A stretch of 19,959 nt of DNA from Alphaproteobacteria bacterium CG11_big_fil_rev_8_21_14_0_20_44_7 (lineage in GTDB: Bacteria; Pseudomonadota; Alphaproteobacteria; Rickettsiales; 21-14-0-20-44-7), in contig PCXJ01000039.1 of NCBI GenBank assembly GCA_002787615.1, positions 1 through 19,959 of the forward strand, written 5' to 3'. Below the pieces are notes generated by a model. The model was not told the DNA's origin. It ran no database searches and worked only from the letters and a program-made list of their open reading frames with translations. Of the stretch, positions 1-7,507 are shown piece after piece; within the stretch, counting starts at the first letter, position 1, and each line of letters starts with the position of its first letter. A program made the position numbers and the translations under genes.

Positions 1-19
1 ATTCGCTAAAACCATCACG

Positions 20-35
20 ATATTGAGCTCAATAT
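20..35. promoter_or_regulatory. Perfect 16-bp palindrome (possible operator)
   Basis: ATATTGAGCTCAATAT is self-complementary over all 16 bases. It lies downstream of trpC, in the 149-base stretch to the window edge that holds no gene I can support. It could be an operator for a gene off the left edge or a small hairpin. A palindrome of this length is unusual by chance, but AT-rich arms make it less so. Function is unproven. Confidence 0.3.
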
Positions 36-149
36 GGGCATTATGCGGGAGTGGGGGGAGATAAGTAAAATTAAAATCAGCGATTTTTCGATGTTTTTTC
101 ACAAGTTGTTGATTTTACTGAGATAAAACTGCATTTTGGGCTTTGGCAA

Positions 150-938
150 CTATTTGCCGAGAAGTTGCATTGTCGCAGATTTTACATCATCCTGACGCAT
201 CAGGCTTTCGCCGACCAAGAAGCAATTATAGCGATATCTCTGCATTTCCAGCACATCTTCATGGCTCGCAATACCGCTTTCGCAAATCCGCACATGTCCA
301 TCAGGATAAAGCGGCCACAGCCTTTTTGAAGTATTCATATCAACCTCAAAATTCCATAAATCGCGGTTATTCACGCCTATCAGTTTGGATTTAAAACCGA
401 CAGCGCGCTTCATCTCCTCGCGATTATGCACTTCCAGCAGCACATCCATGCCGTAATACATGGCGAGCGCCTCCATTTCCCTGACATTATCATCTTCGAG
501 AATTGAAAGAATAAGGAGGATTGCATCTGCACCCATGGCGCGGGCTTCCAGCACTTGATAGAGATGAATAGTGAAATCTTTGCGCAAAACCGGTAGATTG
601 GTTGCGGCTCTTGCTTGCTTTAAGTACTCATCACTACCCTGAAAAAAAGGCTCATCAGTCAGAACGGAAAGGCAGGTTGCACCGCCCTCTTCATAGGCTT
701 TGGCAAGCTCAGCCGGATTAAAATCCGCGCGAATCAAGCCTTTGCTGGGAGATGCTTTTTTGATTTCAGCAATCAGCCCTAATTGGTTGTTTTCCTGTTT
801 TGCGCGCAGAGCCTTAGCAAACCCACGAACCGGCGGCGCGTCTTTTGCCATTTTATCCAGCTCTTTGAAAGAAACTTTCTGCTCGCAGGCTTTTACATAC
901 TCAACTTTAGCATCGATTATATCATTTAGCTTACTCAT
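150..938 (-). CDS. trpC: Indole-3-glycerol phosphate synthase
   Basis: Cytoplasmic TIM-barrel enzyme of tryptophan synthesis. It converts 1-(o-carboxyphenylamino)-1-deoxyribulose 5-phosphate to indole-3-glycerol phosphate, CO2 and water. The 262 residues match the usual monofunctional length. Family motifs are in order: AEIKKASPSKG (57-67), LTDEPFFQGS (93-102), VLRKDF with the catalytic Lys120, LLEVH with Glu169, IGVNNRDL (187-194), CESGI (219-223) and LVGESLM (241-247). The start codon overlaps the stop of the upstream TPR gene as ATGA, and an AAGGAAGG ribosome site lies about 4 bases before it, inside the upstream gene, so the two are translationally coupled. No other trp gene is visible; the usual partner trpD may be elsewhere. 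No truncation and all key residues are present. Confidence 0.96.
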   Translation of the reverse strand: MSKLNDIIDAKVEYVKACEQKVSFKELDKMAKDAPPVRGFAKALRAKQENNQLGLIAEIKKASPSKGLIRADFNPAELAKAYEEGGATCLSVLTDEPFFQGSDEYLKQARAATNLPVLRKDFTIHLYQVLEARAMGADAILLILSILEDDNVREMEALAMYYGMDVLLEVHNREEMKRAVGFKSKLIGVNNRDLWNFEVDMNTSKRLWPLYPDGHVRICESGIASHEDVLEMQRYRYNCFLVGESLMRQDDVKSATMQLLGK

Positions 939-1690
939 TTAGCCTTCCTTTGCTTGCGAATTTCTTTGTAAAATTTTAAATTCTCTTCGGCATCTTCACG
1001 AGTTAGAGAGCTAATAAGTTGTTGATATGCAAGTTTTTCCTGTTTGTTCAGGCCATAAGCGAGCGCGAGATTATGCTTATATTTGGGTTTGGCATCACTT
1101 CTTTGCGCCAAGCCTTCAAGTATATCAATCGCTTTTTGATACTGGTCATCAAGGACATAGGATAATGCAAGATTATTTAGCAGTAAATCATCATGCGAAT
1201 GCTTATCCAAACCGAGTTGAAAGGTTTTTTGCGCCTCTTCGGGCTTGTTGGTTAAATCCAGCGCAACACCTTTAATGTTGAAATAATCGCGGTTTTCCTT
1301 GTCCACGACCAGCTCAATTTTTTCCAGTGCAGGGTGCGGTTTGTTATTGTTTATATATGCTTTTGCGAGGGCGAATTTTAGCGAATCATCTTCCGGATTT
1401 AGCTTTTCTCCGGTTTCTAAAACTTCTGCAGCCTCCTTTTTTTGTCCCATCATATTCAGGCTATCGGCAAGTTCAAGGAATGATGCTGCATCATGTTTGT
1501 TGAGCGAGATTATCTGCGCTTCAAGCTGGGCTGCGGTTTGTACATCGCCCTGACTTTTGATATTCTCGGCGATGCGTTTCAAAGTTGCTGTTCTTTCTGC
1601 CAATTCAACATCCGCCGGATTATTCTTCGGGCAGGCGGTGAGTAGAAATAGTGATAAAACGACAAATAGTTTTTTTGTGAACTTGCTCAT
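935..1690 (-). CDS. TadD-like tetratricopeptide-repeat lipoprotein
   Basis: 251 residues from the internal ATG at 1690, which has an AGGA site 6 bases upstream. An ATG at 1738 would add 16 residues without a convincing ribosome site and bury the signal peptide. The start gives MSKFTKKLFVVLSLFLLTAC, a lipoprotein signal with lipobox LTAC and lipidated Cys20, then a Lys/Asn-rich linker. Several TPR helices follow from about residue 55 to 235; segments such as LLLNNLALSYVLDDQYQKAI and KHNLALAYGLNKQEKLAYQQ resemble TadD of Flp/Tad pilus systems. TadD-like lipoproteins help place secretins in the outer membrane, but no tad locus is visible here, so that role is inference; a general envelope scaffold is equally possible. 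Its stop overlaps the trpC start by four bases. Confidence 0.75.
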   Translation of the reverse strand: MSKFTKKLFVVLSLFLLTACPKNNPADVELAERTATLKRIAENIKSQGDVQTAAQLEAQIISLNKHDAASFLELADSLNMMGQKKEAAEVLETGEKLNPEDDSLKFALAKAYINNNKPHPALEKIELVVDKENRDYFNIKGVALDLTNKPEEAQKTFQLGLDKHSHDDLLLNNLALSYVLDDQYQKAIDILEGLAQRSDAKPKYKHNLALAYGLNKQEKLAYQQLISSLTREDAEENLKFYKEIRKQRKAK

Positions 1691-1707
1691 CTTGTTCCTA
1701 ATGGTGA

Positions 1708-1746
1708 TATATAGCCTTAGTTTCGCATTTATTGACAAACTGTCAA
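1708..1746. promoter_or_regulatory. Divergent promoter region with TTGACA inverted repeat
   Basis: TTGACAAACTGTCAA at 1732-1746 is an inverted repeat of TTGACA arms around a 3-base spacer. For the leftward TPR gene a -10-like TATATA lies at 1708-1713 (minus strand), with TTGTCA about 19 bases upstream. The repeat could be a -35 element, an operator, or both, between two divergent genes. Promoter assignment is by eye. Confidence 0.3.
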
Positions 1747-1773
1747 CAATGTAACATTAGTTTCATAGTAGAA

Positions 1774-1782
1774 TGGTATAAT
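1774..1782 (+). promoter_or_regulatory. Extended -10 promoter for the orphan gene at 1820
   Basis: TGGTATAAT is a perfect -10 hexamer with the TGn extension, which can work with a weak -35; the -35 region here is poor. Predicted transcription start is near 1789, giving a roughly 30-base leader with an AGGGA ribosome site at 1807-1811 before the ATG at 1820. Confidence 0.5.
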
Positions 1783-1819
1783 ATTATTTGAGGGCAAGGC
1801 GCAATCAGGGACTAAATAA

Positions 1820-2899
1820 ATGTCGGATAAGAGTGTTATTACAAATATAGAAAGCTTCCAGACCGCCTATGAATCCAGAGCCTCGGATAATAAGGTTTCG
1901 GGTACGCGGGTTAAACCCACACCAGTTGAAAGAAACGGTGAAATAGTTATCAATTATCAGATTGTGCAGGGGGAAGAATTGCCGATGCTGGCAAAGCCCG
2001 ATTCATCCGCGCATCCGGGAATTATTACGCAAGTAGTGGCTTTATCGGAAAAGGATAAAATCTTTGAGCGCGTGCGTGAGGGTGGCACATTATTGGAGGC
2101 TGTCAAAAAAGTTGTGAATTCCTATGATGGTTTGACTGCCGAACAAAATATGAGTGAAATTATCGGACGACAGGAATTATTGATTGATAGCTTGGCGCGT
2201 TCTTATCGCACTGAAACAATCAGGCTCGGAAATAAGGAGATTGTAGAATCTACCATGGCAGAAATAAACGAGGCGATGGATAAATCCGGAAAGATTAGCG
2301 ATTTAATGGGTGAGGTTTATTTCCAATATACTCTCGCCGGAAGGGATTTACCGGAAGCTACGAAATGGCAAGTATCAGAAGGTATGAGGGAAGATATTCA
2401 CCATTTGGTTGAATCATATATTGCGCAGCCACCTCAGGAAGCCGGATTTAAAGCCTTTGCCTATACTGCCGCCAGAGAAATGGGTTATAACCCCGATGCC
2501 TCAATACATTTAGCTGCCGACCCGACATTCAAGCAAATTGTCGCTGAGATGGAAGAAAATGGTGTTGAGTATACAAAAGATAATTATAAGAAGATGCAGG
2601 ACGAGCGCACGCCAAAATCAGAAGTGGTGCAGAAGCTATTAAACCTTGCTAAAGAGAATAATCTGACGATATCGGATTTGATGTTCGAGATGGGCAATGT
2701 CCGCGAAGAGCAATTGACGGAAATACAGGGAGTTATCGACAAAAATAAATCGGCAGATAAGACCAGCTCGATTTATCAAAGTCCGGAGGTGCGCGCTCTT
2801 GCGGAAAAGTTACCGGCAGAACTGATTGAAATTGAATTTGCAACTGCGACAGTTGGCAATTTTCTGGGGAAAAGCGGTTCTGCCGAAATAGAAATTTAA
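1820..2899 (+). CDS. Hypothetical protein, cytoplasmic, no recognised family
   Basis: 359 residues with a good ribosome site (AGGGA, 8 bases before ATG) and its own extended -10 promoter, so this is very probably a real gene. I do not recognise the family. No signal peptide, membrane segment or catalytic motif is seen. The chain is acidic and mostly helical-looking after residue 75, has no cysteine and a single tryptophan. The first 70 residues look disordered (Ser, Pro and charged residues). It is divergent from the TPR gene and convergent with rlmB, with which its stop codon overlaps. It might be a scaffold, a secreted effector or a regulator; nothing in the sequence decides between these. 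Confidence 0.8.
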   Translation: MSDKSVITNIESFQTAYESRASDNKVSGTRVKPTPVERNGEIVINYQIVQGEELPMLAKPDSSAHPGIITQVVALSEKDKIFERVREGGTLLEAVKKVVNSYDGLTAEQNMSEIIGRQELLIDSLARSYRTETIRLGNKEIVESTMAEINEAMDKSGKISDLMGEVYFQYTLAGRDLPEATKWQVSEGMREDIHHLVESYIAQPPQEAGFKAFAYTAAREMGYNPDASIHLAADPTFKQIVAEMEENGVEYTKDNYKKMQDERTPKSEVVQKLLNLAKENNLTISDLMFEMGNVREEQLTEIQGVIDKNKSADKTSSIYQSPEVRALAEKLPAELIEIEFATATVGNFLGKSGSAEIEI

Positions 2900-3630
2900 C
2901 TAGCTAAGGCTAAATGCTTTTGCGCTTCCCACAGGGAAATTGCTGCCGCGTTGGAAACATTAAGGCTTTCTTGCCTCTCACTCATTGAGATTTTTGCCAG
3001 AATATCACAATTTTCTTTGGTGATGCCGCGCAAGCCTTTTCCTTCTGCGCCGAGCACGATTGCATATTTCTCAGCATATCTTTTGGCAGTGAAGGCAGAG
3101 GAAATTTCAGTTTCTGCTTCGCCGTCCAGACCGATTAAGGTGAAGTTATTTTCGCTTAAAACTGCCATATATTTGACCAAATTCCGCACGCGCCCATAGG
3201 CGATATATTCCAGAGCGCCACTTGCAGATTTTGCCAGCACACCACCTTCGGCTGGGGAATTGCGGAAAGTCGTGATGACGGCAGTTGCGCCAAAGGCGGA
3301 GGCAGAACGCATAATCGCACCGATATTGTGCGGGTCGGTTACTTCATCTAACAACACAACAAGATTGCCTAATTCTGCGATTTTTGGCTCACCGTCATTT
3401 AGCGGTTCGGCAAAAACACAAATTCCCTGATGAACTGCATCCGGAGTGAGGTTTTTGGATATGGTTCTGTCATCCACAATTTCGATATTAGCGGGCAATA
3501 TATCCTGCAATTTATGCTGTGCGTTTTTGGTCACTAGAGTTCTGCGGATTTTCCGCTTTGGGTTTTGCAAAGCTGCAATGCAGGCATGTCTGCCATAGAG
3601 AACAGTTAAATCTTGTAAATCTTTTTTCAT
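2896..3630 (-). CDS. rlmB: 23S rRNA (guanosine-2'-O-)-methyltransferase, SpoU/TrmH family
   Basis: 244 residues, the usual RlmB length. It methylates the 2'-OH of G2251 (E. coli numbering) in the peptidyl-transferase P loop with SAM. The N-terminal L30e-like RNA-binding domain spans about 7-75, including YGRHA and AVHQGI. The knotted SPOUT domain follows with all three motifs: LDEVTDPHNIGAIMRSA (94-110; Asn102, Arg108), VLGAEGKGLRG (192-202; Glu196, Arg201) and SLNVSNAAA (222-230; Asn224, Asn227). TrmH-type tRNA methyltransferase is the alternative, but the L30e domain and the neighbouring tRNA-Tyr favour RlmB. No strong ribosome site precedes the ATG. Its stop overlaps the convergent stop of the orphan gene at 2896-2899. 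Confidence 0.9.
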   Translation of the reverse strand: MKKDLQDLTVLYGRHACIAALQNPKRKIRRTLVTKNAQHKLQDILPANIEIVDDRTISKNLTPDAVHQGICVFAEPLNDGEPKIAELGNLVVLLDEVTDPHNIGAIMRSASAFGATAVITTFRNSPAEGGVLAKSASGALEYIAYGRVRNLVKYMAVLSENNFTLIGLDGEAETEISSAFTAKRYAEKYAIVLGAEGKGLRGITKENCDILAKISMSERQESLNVSNAAAISLWEAQKHLALAS

Positions 3631-3771
3631 TGACTTGGGAGTTTACCATCAATATCTTAATCTTTCTAACAAAATTTGGGGTAGTGAAGTGAGTGGAAAG
3701 CAAGAGCCGAGTAAATGGGGCAAGCGGCAATGATTACGGAAGGGCAATCACAGGGAAATTCCACGCAAAGG

Positions 3772-3791
3772 TAATTCTGTGCTAATTCTGT
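3772..3791 (+). repeat. Tandem TAATTCTGT repeat upstream of the tRNA promoter
   Basis: TAATTCTGT occurs at 3772-3780 and 3783-3791, an 11-base period, so both copies face the same side of the helix. The second copy abuts the -35 box. This could be an activator site or an UP-like element for the tRNA gene, or chance. Confidence 0.35.
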
Positions 3792-3792
3792 T

Positions 3793-3821
3793 TTGACATT
3801 CCAGTAAGTTTGGATTAGAAC
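3793..3821 (+). promoter_or_regulatory. Probable tRNA-Tyr promoter
   Basis: A consensus -35 TTGACA at 3793-3798 is followed after 17 bases by TAGAAC at 3816-3821, a four-of-six -10. Predicted start near 3828 gives a roughly 44-base 5' leader to the tRNA. Confidence 0.5.
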
Positions 3822-3871
3822 TCCTATTCCTTAACAGCTTTGCTTGAATTTATGGCAGGCTGATGCATAAT

Positions 3872-3956
3872 GGAGGGGTGGCTGAGCGGTCAAAAGCAAC
3901 GGACTGTAACTCCGTCGACATTGTCTACGCAGGTTCGAATCCTGCCCCCTCCACCA
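3872..3956 (+). tRNA. tRNA-Tyr (anticodon GTA), CCA encoded
   Basis: Full cloverleaf read by eye. Acceptor GGAGGGG (3872-3878) pairs with CCCCTCC (3946-3952), then discriminator A3953 and encoded CCA 3954-3956. Anticodon stem ACGGA/TCCGT (3899-3903 and 3911-3915) encloses loop CTGTAAC with anticodon GTA at 3906-3908. A long variable arm follows, as expected of a class II tRNA, and the T loop carries GTTCGAATC. It decodes UAC and UAU. It lies downstream of the divergent rlmB, an arrangement I associate with alphaproteobacteria. Confidence 0.97.
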
Positions 3957-3993
3957 TCTAACCTTTCTAACTTTATCTCTGTTTGAATGAGCC

Positions 3994-4038
3994 GCCGTGA
4001 GCACGGCAGTTATCGTTGATTGCTGGCGCAAGCTGCGC
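3994..4038. other. Two GC-rich hairpins downstream of tRNA-Tyr
   Basis: GCCGTGAGCACGGC (3994-4007) folds as a 5-6 bp stem. GCGCA/TGCGC (4026-4030 and 4034-4038) forms a second stem. Neither is followed by a T-run, so they are poor intrinsic terminators; they may be a processing or pausing signal, or extragenic palindromes. A third small stem, GCCC-GAA-GGGC, lies at 4112-4122. The rest of 3957-4198 shows no gene. Confidence 0.35.
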
Positions 4039-4198
4039 TGGTATTTGATTATCTCAGGGGTATAAATAGTGGTAGAAGAACCACCCATTTTCCATAATGA
4101 AACTTATCCGGGCCCGAAGGGCGGGGGAGGTAACCGAATTTAAGTTGTAAGTGTTTGTTATTTATGGATTTAGCTAGGTTTGATTTTGTATTGTACCT

Positions 4199-5308
4199 TT
4201 AAGCTGCCTTTTCATTCATAAAAGGATAATCTGTATAACCTTTCTCCACTCCTCCATAAAAAGTCGCTCTATTATATGGGTTAAGCTCAGTGCCTGCTTT
4301 AATACGCTCAGGCAAATCAGGGTTAGCGATATATAATCTTCCAAAAGCAACTGCATCTGCACTACCATTTTCAACAGCTTCTTTGGCTGTTTTAGGATTG
4401 TAACCACCTGCTGAAATGAAAACACCATTAAATGATTCTTTGAAAATTTCAGATGTGCAAGGTGCATCTTGTTCAACTTTATCACTTCCACCTGCACTTG
4501 TTGCTCTTGGTTCTATAACATGAACATAGGCAATGCCACGCTTGCTAAGCTCTTCCAACACATATGTGAATAGGGCAACAGGGTCACTATCGCTCATATC
4601 ATTAAATGTTCCGTAAGGTGAAAGGCGCACACCAACACGGCCTTTACCCCAAACATCTATGGCTGCATCTACAGCTTGCAGTAAGAATTTCGCACGGTTT
4701 TCAATTGAACCGCCATATTCATCTGTACGATTATTTGAGCCATCTTGCAGGAATTGATCCAGTAAATAACCATTCGCTCCGTGAACTTCAACGCCATCAA
4801 ACCCAGCATCTTCGGCGTTTTGCGCGGCAGTTTTATAGTCTGCAAGAATTGCTTTGATTTCCTCAATAGTTAGCTCATGCGGAGTTTCATAATCTGCCTG
4901 CTGCCAGTTGGCAGTAAATACTTTTCCAGTAGGTTTTATAGCTGATGGAGCAACAGGTAAACCGCCATTTGGTTGGTGAGATGAGTGAGAAATCCTTCCT
5001 ACATGCCAAAGTTGAAGGAATATCTTTCCCCCTTTTGTATGAACTGCATTTGTCACTAATTTCCAACCCTCAACCTGCTCTTTGGAATGAATACCCGGCG
5101 TTGCAGGGTAACCCTGACCCTGCTGGCTTATTTGAGTAGCCTCAGAAATTATAAGTCCGGCTGTAGAACGCTGCGCATAATACTCTGCATTAAGCTCATA
5201 AGGAATATTTCCCGGTTGCTTGCTGCGCATTCTGGTAAGCGGAGCCATTATAATCCGATTATTTATAGTTAAATCGCCGAGCTGTAGTGAATCAAACAAA
5301 TTTGCCAT
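4199..5308 (-). CDS. nemA: Old Yellow Enzyme family alkene reductase (NemA-like)
   Basis: FMN-dependent NAD(P)H:flavin oxidoreductase that reduces activated C=C bonds of enones, maleimides and nitro compounds, in the cytosol. I chose the ATG at 5308 (MANLFDSL, 369 residues) because an AGG lies 9 bases upstream; the ATG at 5317 has none. The TIM-barrel motifs are complete: MAPLTRMR (21-28), LQLWHVGR (98-105, Gln99), VHGANGYLLDQFL (175-187) with the His176/Asn179 pair that binds the substrate carbonyl and Tyr181 in the proton-donor position, RTDEYGGSIENR (194-205), VRLSP with Arg228, and GRLYIANPDLPERI (323-336). This is a classical OYE. It is divergent from the lipid operon and could reduce reactive enals from lipid peroxidation, which is inference. 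Confidence 0.92.
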   Translation of the reverse strand: MANLFDSLQLGDLTINNRIIMAPLTRMRSKQPGNIPYELNAEYYAQRSTAGLIISEATQISQQGQGYPATPGIHSKEQVEGWKLVTNAVHTKGGKIFLQLWHVGRISHSSHQPNGGLPVAPSAIKPTGKVFTANWQQADYETPHELTIEEIKAILADYKTAAQNAEDAGFDGVEVHGANGYLLDQFLQDGSNNRTDEYGGSIENRAKFLLQAVDAAIDVWGKGRVGVRLSPYGTFNDMSDSDPVALFTYVLEELSKRGIAYVHVIEPRATSAGGSDKVEQDAPCTSEIFKESFNGVFISAGGYNPKTAKEAVENGSADAVAFGRLYIANPDLPERIKAGTELNPYNRATFYGGVEKGYTDYPFMNEKAA

Positions 5309-5381
5309 GAAGACCATCCTGTTAAAATATTACATTTTATAATTATGTGCTCCGACTAATTAATTCAATGTTTCACTTAAA

Positions 5382-5395
5382 TTACAAAAATGTAA
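5382..5395. promoter_or_regulatory. TTACA-N4-TGTAA inverted repeat
   Basis: Perfect 5-bp arms with an AAAA spacer, in the 133-base gap between the divergent nemA and the lipid operon, so it could control either. A related ATTACATTTTATAAT lies at about 5327-5342 near the nemA start. Candidate operator only; the region is very AT-rich. Confidence 0.3.
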
Positions 5396-5426
5396 GATAT
5401 GCGAAATAGTAAGTTTAATGTGCTCT

Positions 5427-5435
5427 TGCTATAGT
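5427..5435 (+). promoter_or_regulatory. Extended -10 of the lipid operon, start at the ATG
   Basis: TGCTATAGT is an extended -10 (TGn plus TATAGT at 5430-5435). The next 6 bases lead to the ATG at 5442, so transcription would start at or within a base of the start codon. The ATG has no Shine-Dalgarno upstream, so a leaderless message is plausible. No clear -35 was found. Confidence 0.4.
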
Positions 5436-5441
5436 TGCGTT

Positions 5442-6707
5442 ATGAAAATTGCAATTATCGGTACCGGAATATCAGGGAATATAGCAGCTTATTTGCTTAA
5501 TCAAGCTCATGATATAACTGTTTATGAGAAGAATAATTATATAGGCGGGCATTCCAGAACATTAGAAATTGATTATGACGGAAAGAAAATTCCCGTTGAT
5601 ACAGGTTTTATCGTTTTTAATTATCGCAATTACCCGCTTCTTACAGGGATGTTTAAACATCTAGAGGTTGAAGTTGAAAAAAGCGATATGTCCTTTGCAG
5701 CTTCTATAAATAATAGCTGGCTGGAATATAACACGCAGAGCTTAGCCAAATTATTTGCACAGAAGAAGAACTTGTTGCGTCCAAAATATATAGGGATGCT
5801 TAAAGATATAACCAGTTTTTTTAAAGAATCAAAATTGATCCTAGAGTCTGGAGAAATTGATATGAACCTTGGTGAGTTTGTTAAAAATCTTGGACTTGGG
5901 GATTGGTTTAAGAGATATTTCTTATATCCTATGGGAGGTGCAATCTGGAGTTGCCCTATTGAACAAATGCTACAATTCCCTGCATATACATTCATCAGAT
6001 TTTTTGAAAATCATGGACTGCTTGCCACTGAAGGACAGCCGCAATGGTATACGGTAACCGGTGGTAGCAAGCAATATGTAGAGAAACTAACTGCAAGCTT
6101 TGATGATAAAGTAAGGTTAAATTGTGCAGTTAAGAGCATTAAGCGCGATAATAACAAAGTTGAAGTAACTGATCAGAATGGCAACACGGAAGTTTATGAT
6201 CATGTAGTTATGGCCTCACACGCTGATGAATCCCTAAAAATTCTCTCTGATGCGACTCACGAAGAAAAGGCTATATTATCAAACTTTACCTACCAAAAGA
6301 ATATAGCGTATCTGCATCGTGATGTTTCCTTGATGCCGAAAAACAAAAATGCCTGGGCAAGCTGGGTTTACTTGAGCAAAGAGAAGGAAGATAAAACGCC
6401 TGATATTTCTGTTAGCTATTGGATGAATTTATTGCAAAATATAGATGACAAATACCCGCTATTTGTAACGCTCAACCCACATACTGAGCCTGACCCTGAA
6501 TTGGTTTTCAATAGACATGAATTTCACCATCCTGTGTTTACTAAGAATGCAATCAAGGCACAAAAAGAGATTGAGCTTATACAAGGTAAAAATAATACCT
6601 GGTTTTGCGGGGCATATCAGCGTTACGGCTTTCATGAAGATGGCATGATGAGCGGGGTGAATGTAGCAAAAGAATTGGGAGTGGATTTGCCATGGCAGGA
6701 ATCTTAA
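5442..6707 (+). CDS. FAD-dependent amine-oxidase-fold oxidoreductase of lipid operon (possible fatty-acyl desaturase)
   Basis: 421 residues from ATG 5442, placed so that the Rossmann strand MKIAIIGTGISG opens the protein; an ATG at 5418 would prefix MCSCYSCV with no ribosome site. The dinucleotide motif is GTGISG (7-12), Glu29 ends the second strand (TVYEK), GGHSRT (35-40) and DTGFIVFN (53-60) follow, and the C-terminal FAD motif is FCGAYQRYGFHEDG (388-401). This is the NAD/FAD-binding amine-oxidase family that sits before DUF1365 and Cfa-type genes. In Rhodobacter furan-fatty-acid synthesis a desaturase (UfaD) acts on methylated acyl chains of phospholipids, and this protein is a candidate for that kind of step. 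Substrate is not visible from sequence. The next gene starts 16 bases before its stop. Confidence 0.85.
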   Translation: MKIAIIGTGISGNIAAYLLNQAHDITVYEKNNYIGGHSRTLEIDYDGKKIPVDTGFIVFNYRNYPLLTGMFKHLEVEVEKSDMSFAASINNSWLEYNTQSLAKLFAQKKNLLRPKYIGMLKDITSFFKESKLILESGEIDMNLGEFVKNLGLGDWFKRYFLYPMGGAIWSCPIEQMLQFPAYTFIRFFENHGLLATEGQPQWYTVTGGSKQYVEKLTASFDDKVRLNCAVKSIKRDNNKVEVTDQNGNTEVYDHVVMASHADESLKILSDATHEEKAILSNFTYQKNIAYLHRDVSLMPKNKNAWASWVYLSKEKEDKTPDISVSYWMNLLQNIDDKYPLFVTLNPHTEPDPELVFNRHEFHHPVFTKNAIKAQKEIELIQGKNNTWFCGAYQRYGFHEDGMMSGVNVAKELGVDLPWQES

Positions 6708-7483
6708 CTGCAAAAACCATGCATAAAAGGCTAATCCCAAAAGTGAACCAGTTCACTTACGGGGTATATTATCTTGTGCTGCCGATTTCTGATATTGATA
6801 ATTTATCACTGCTGCCGCCATTCTTAACTTTTAAGAAAAAGGATCATGGCGCAAGAAACGGTGAAGATTTAAAGCTCTGGATTTATAGTATACTGCGGGA
6901 AAACAAAATCAGCTGTGACGGCGAGATCATGCTGGTTTGCATGCCAAGAATATTTGGCTATGTGTTTAACCCTGTGAGCTTCTGGTTTTGTTTGGATAAA
7001 CAAGGGAAGTTAAAAGCAGTACTGTCTGAGGTAAATAATACATTTGGGGAAACACACTCTTATTTATGCTTCAACTCTGACAAGTCAGAGATAAAACCTG
7101 ATGATATTTTTGATAGTGAAAAGCTATTTCATGTTTCTCCATTTTTGTCACGTGAGGGAAGTTACAAATTTAGGTTTGATTACAGAGAGGATAAAATTGG
7201 CATTTGGATTGATTATTATAACAAACAAAGTGAAAAAACTCTGCTCACAACACTGGCAGGGAAAGTTACCCCGCTAACAAAAAAAAATTTGGTAAAGCAT
7301 TTTTTCAAATATCCTCTGGTTACAGTAAAGGTCATCAGCCTAATTCATTATCAGGCGTTTAAGTTATTCGCCAAAGGCATAAAATATATATGCAAGCCCA
7401 AACAAAAAGATGTGCGCACCAGCGCAGGACAGAATAAAAACTTAAAATTACGAAAAAGTAATGTTGAAGAAATACGGGCGTAA
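6692..7483 (+). CDS. DUF1365 family protein of lipid operon
   Basis: 263 residues. Signature segments of DUF1365 are clear: FTYGVYYLVLPISDID (21-36), KKKDHGARNG (48-57), MPRIFGYVFNPVSFWFC (84-100), EVNNTFGETHSYLC (113-126) and LFHVSPF (145-151). The end (207-229) is hydrophobic and may be an amphipathic or membrane-contact helix, followed by a basic tail. The biochemical role is unproven. It is nearly always between an amine-oxidase-fold flavoenzyme and a Cfa-type methyltransferase, which points to a step on phospholipid acyl chains. Its start overlaps the upstream gene by 16 bases, and an AGGAG lies after its stop for the next gene. Confidence 0.9.
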   Translation: MAGILTAKTMHKRLIPKVNQFTYGVYYLVLPISDIDNLSLLPPFLTFKKKDHGARNGEDLKLWIYSILRENKISCDGEIMLVCMPRIFGYVFNPVSFWFCLDKQGKLKAVLSEVNNTFGETHSYLCFNSDKSEIKPDDIFDSEKLFHVSPFLSREGSYKFRFDYREDKIGIWIDYYNKQSEKTLLTTLAGKVTPLTKKNLVKHFFKYPLVTVKVISLIHYQAFKLFAKGIKYICKPKQKDVRTSAGQNKNLKLRKSNVEEIRA

Positions 7484-7507
7484 ACAGCATAGGAGTAAAA
7501 TCATATT

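Noticed and set aside
2896..2899. Overlapping stop codons of convergent genes (also at 13382-13385) as a special device
   Set aside because: Four-base convergent overlaps are common in compact bacterial genomes.
3750..3760. ACAGGGAAATT near the tRNA as a match to the repeats at 15822-15980 (possible att site)
   Set aside because: The same 11 bases also occur inside rlmB at 2931-2941, so the match is likely chance in AT-rich DNA.
3831..4088. 85-codon minus-strand frame including WWRGQDSNLRR
   Set aside because: It is the antisense of tRNA-Tyr. The GQDSNLRR string is a known artefact from translating tRNA genes backwards.
4112..4122. GCCC-GAA-GGGC stem as a nemA terminator
   Set aside because: Short stem and no T-run on the nemA strand.
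4216..4497. Other frames inside nemA, sbtA and the kinase as separate genes
   Set aside because: They sit wholly within well-supported genes, lack ribosome sites and show no family features.
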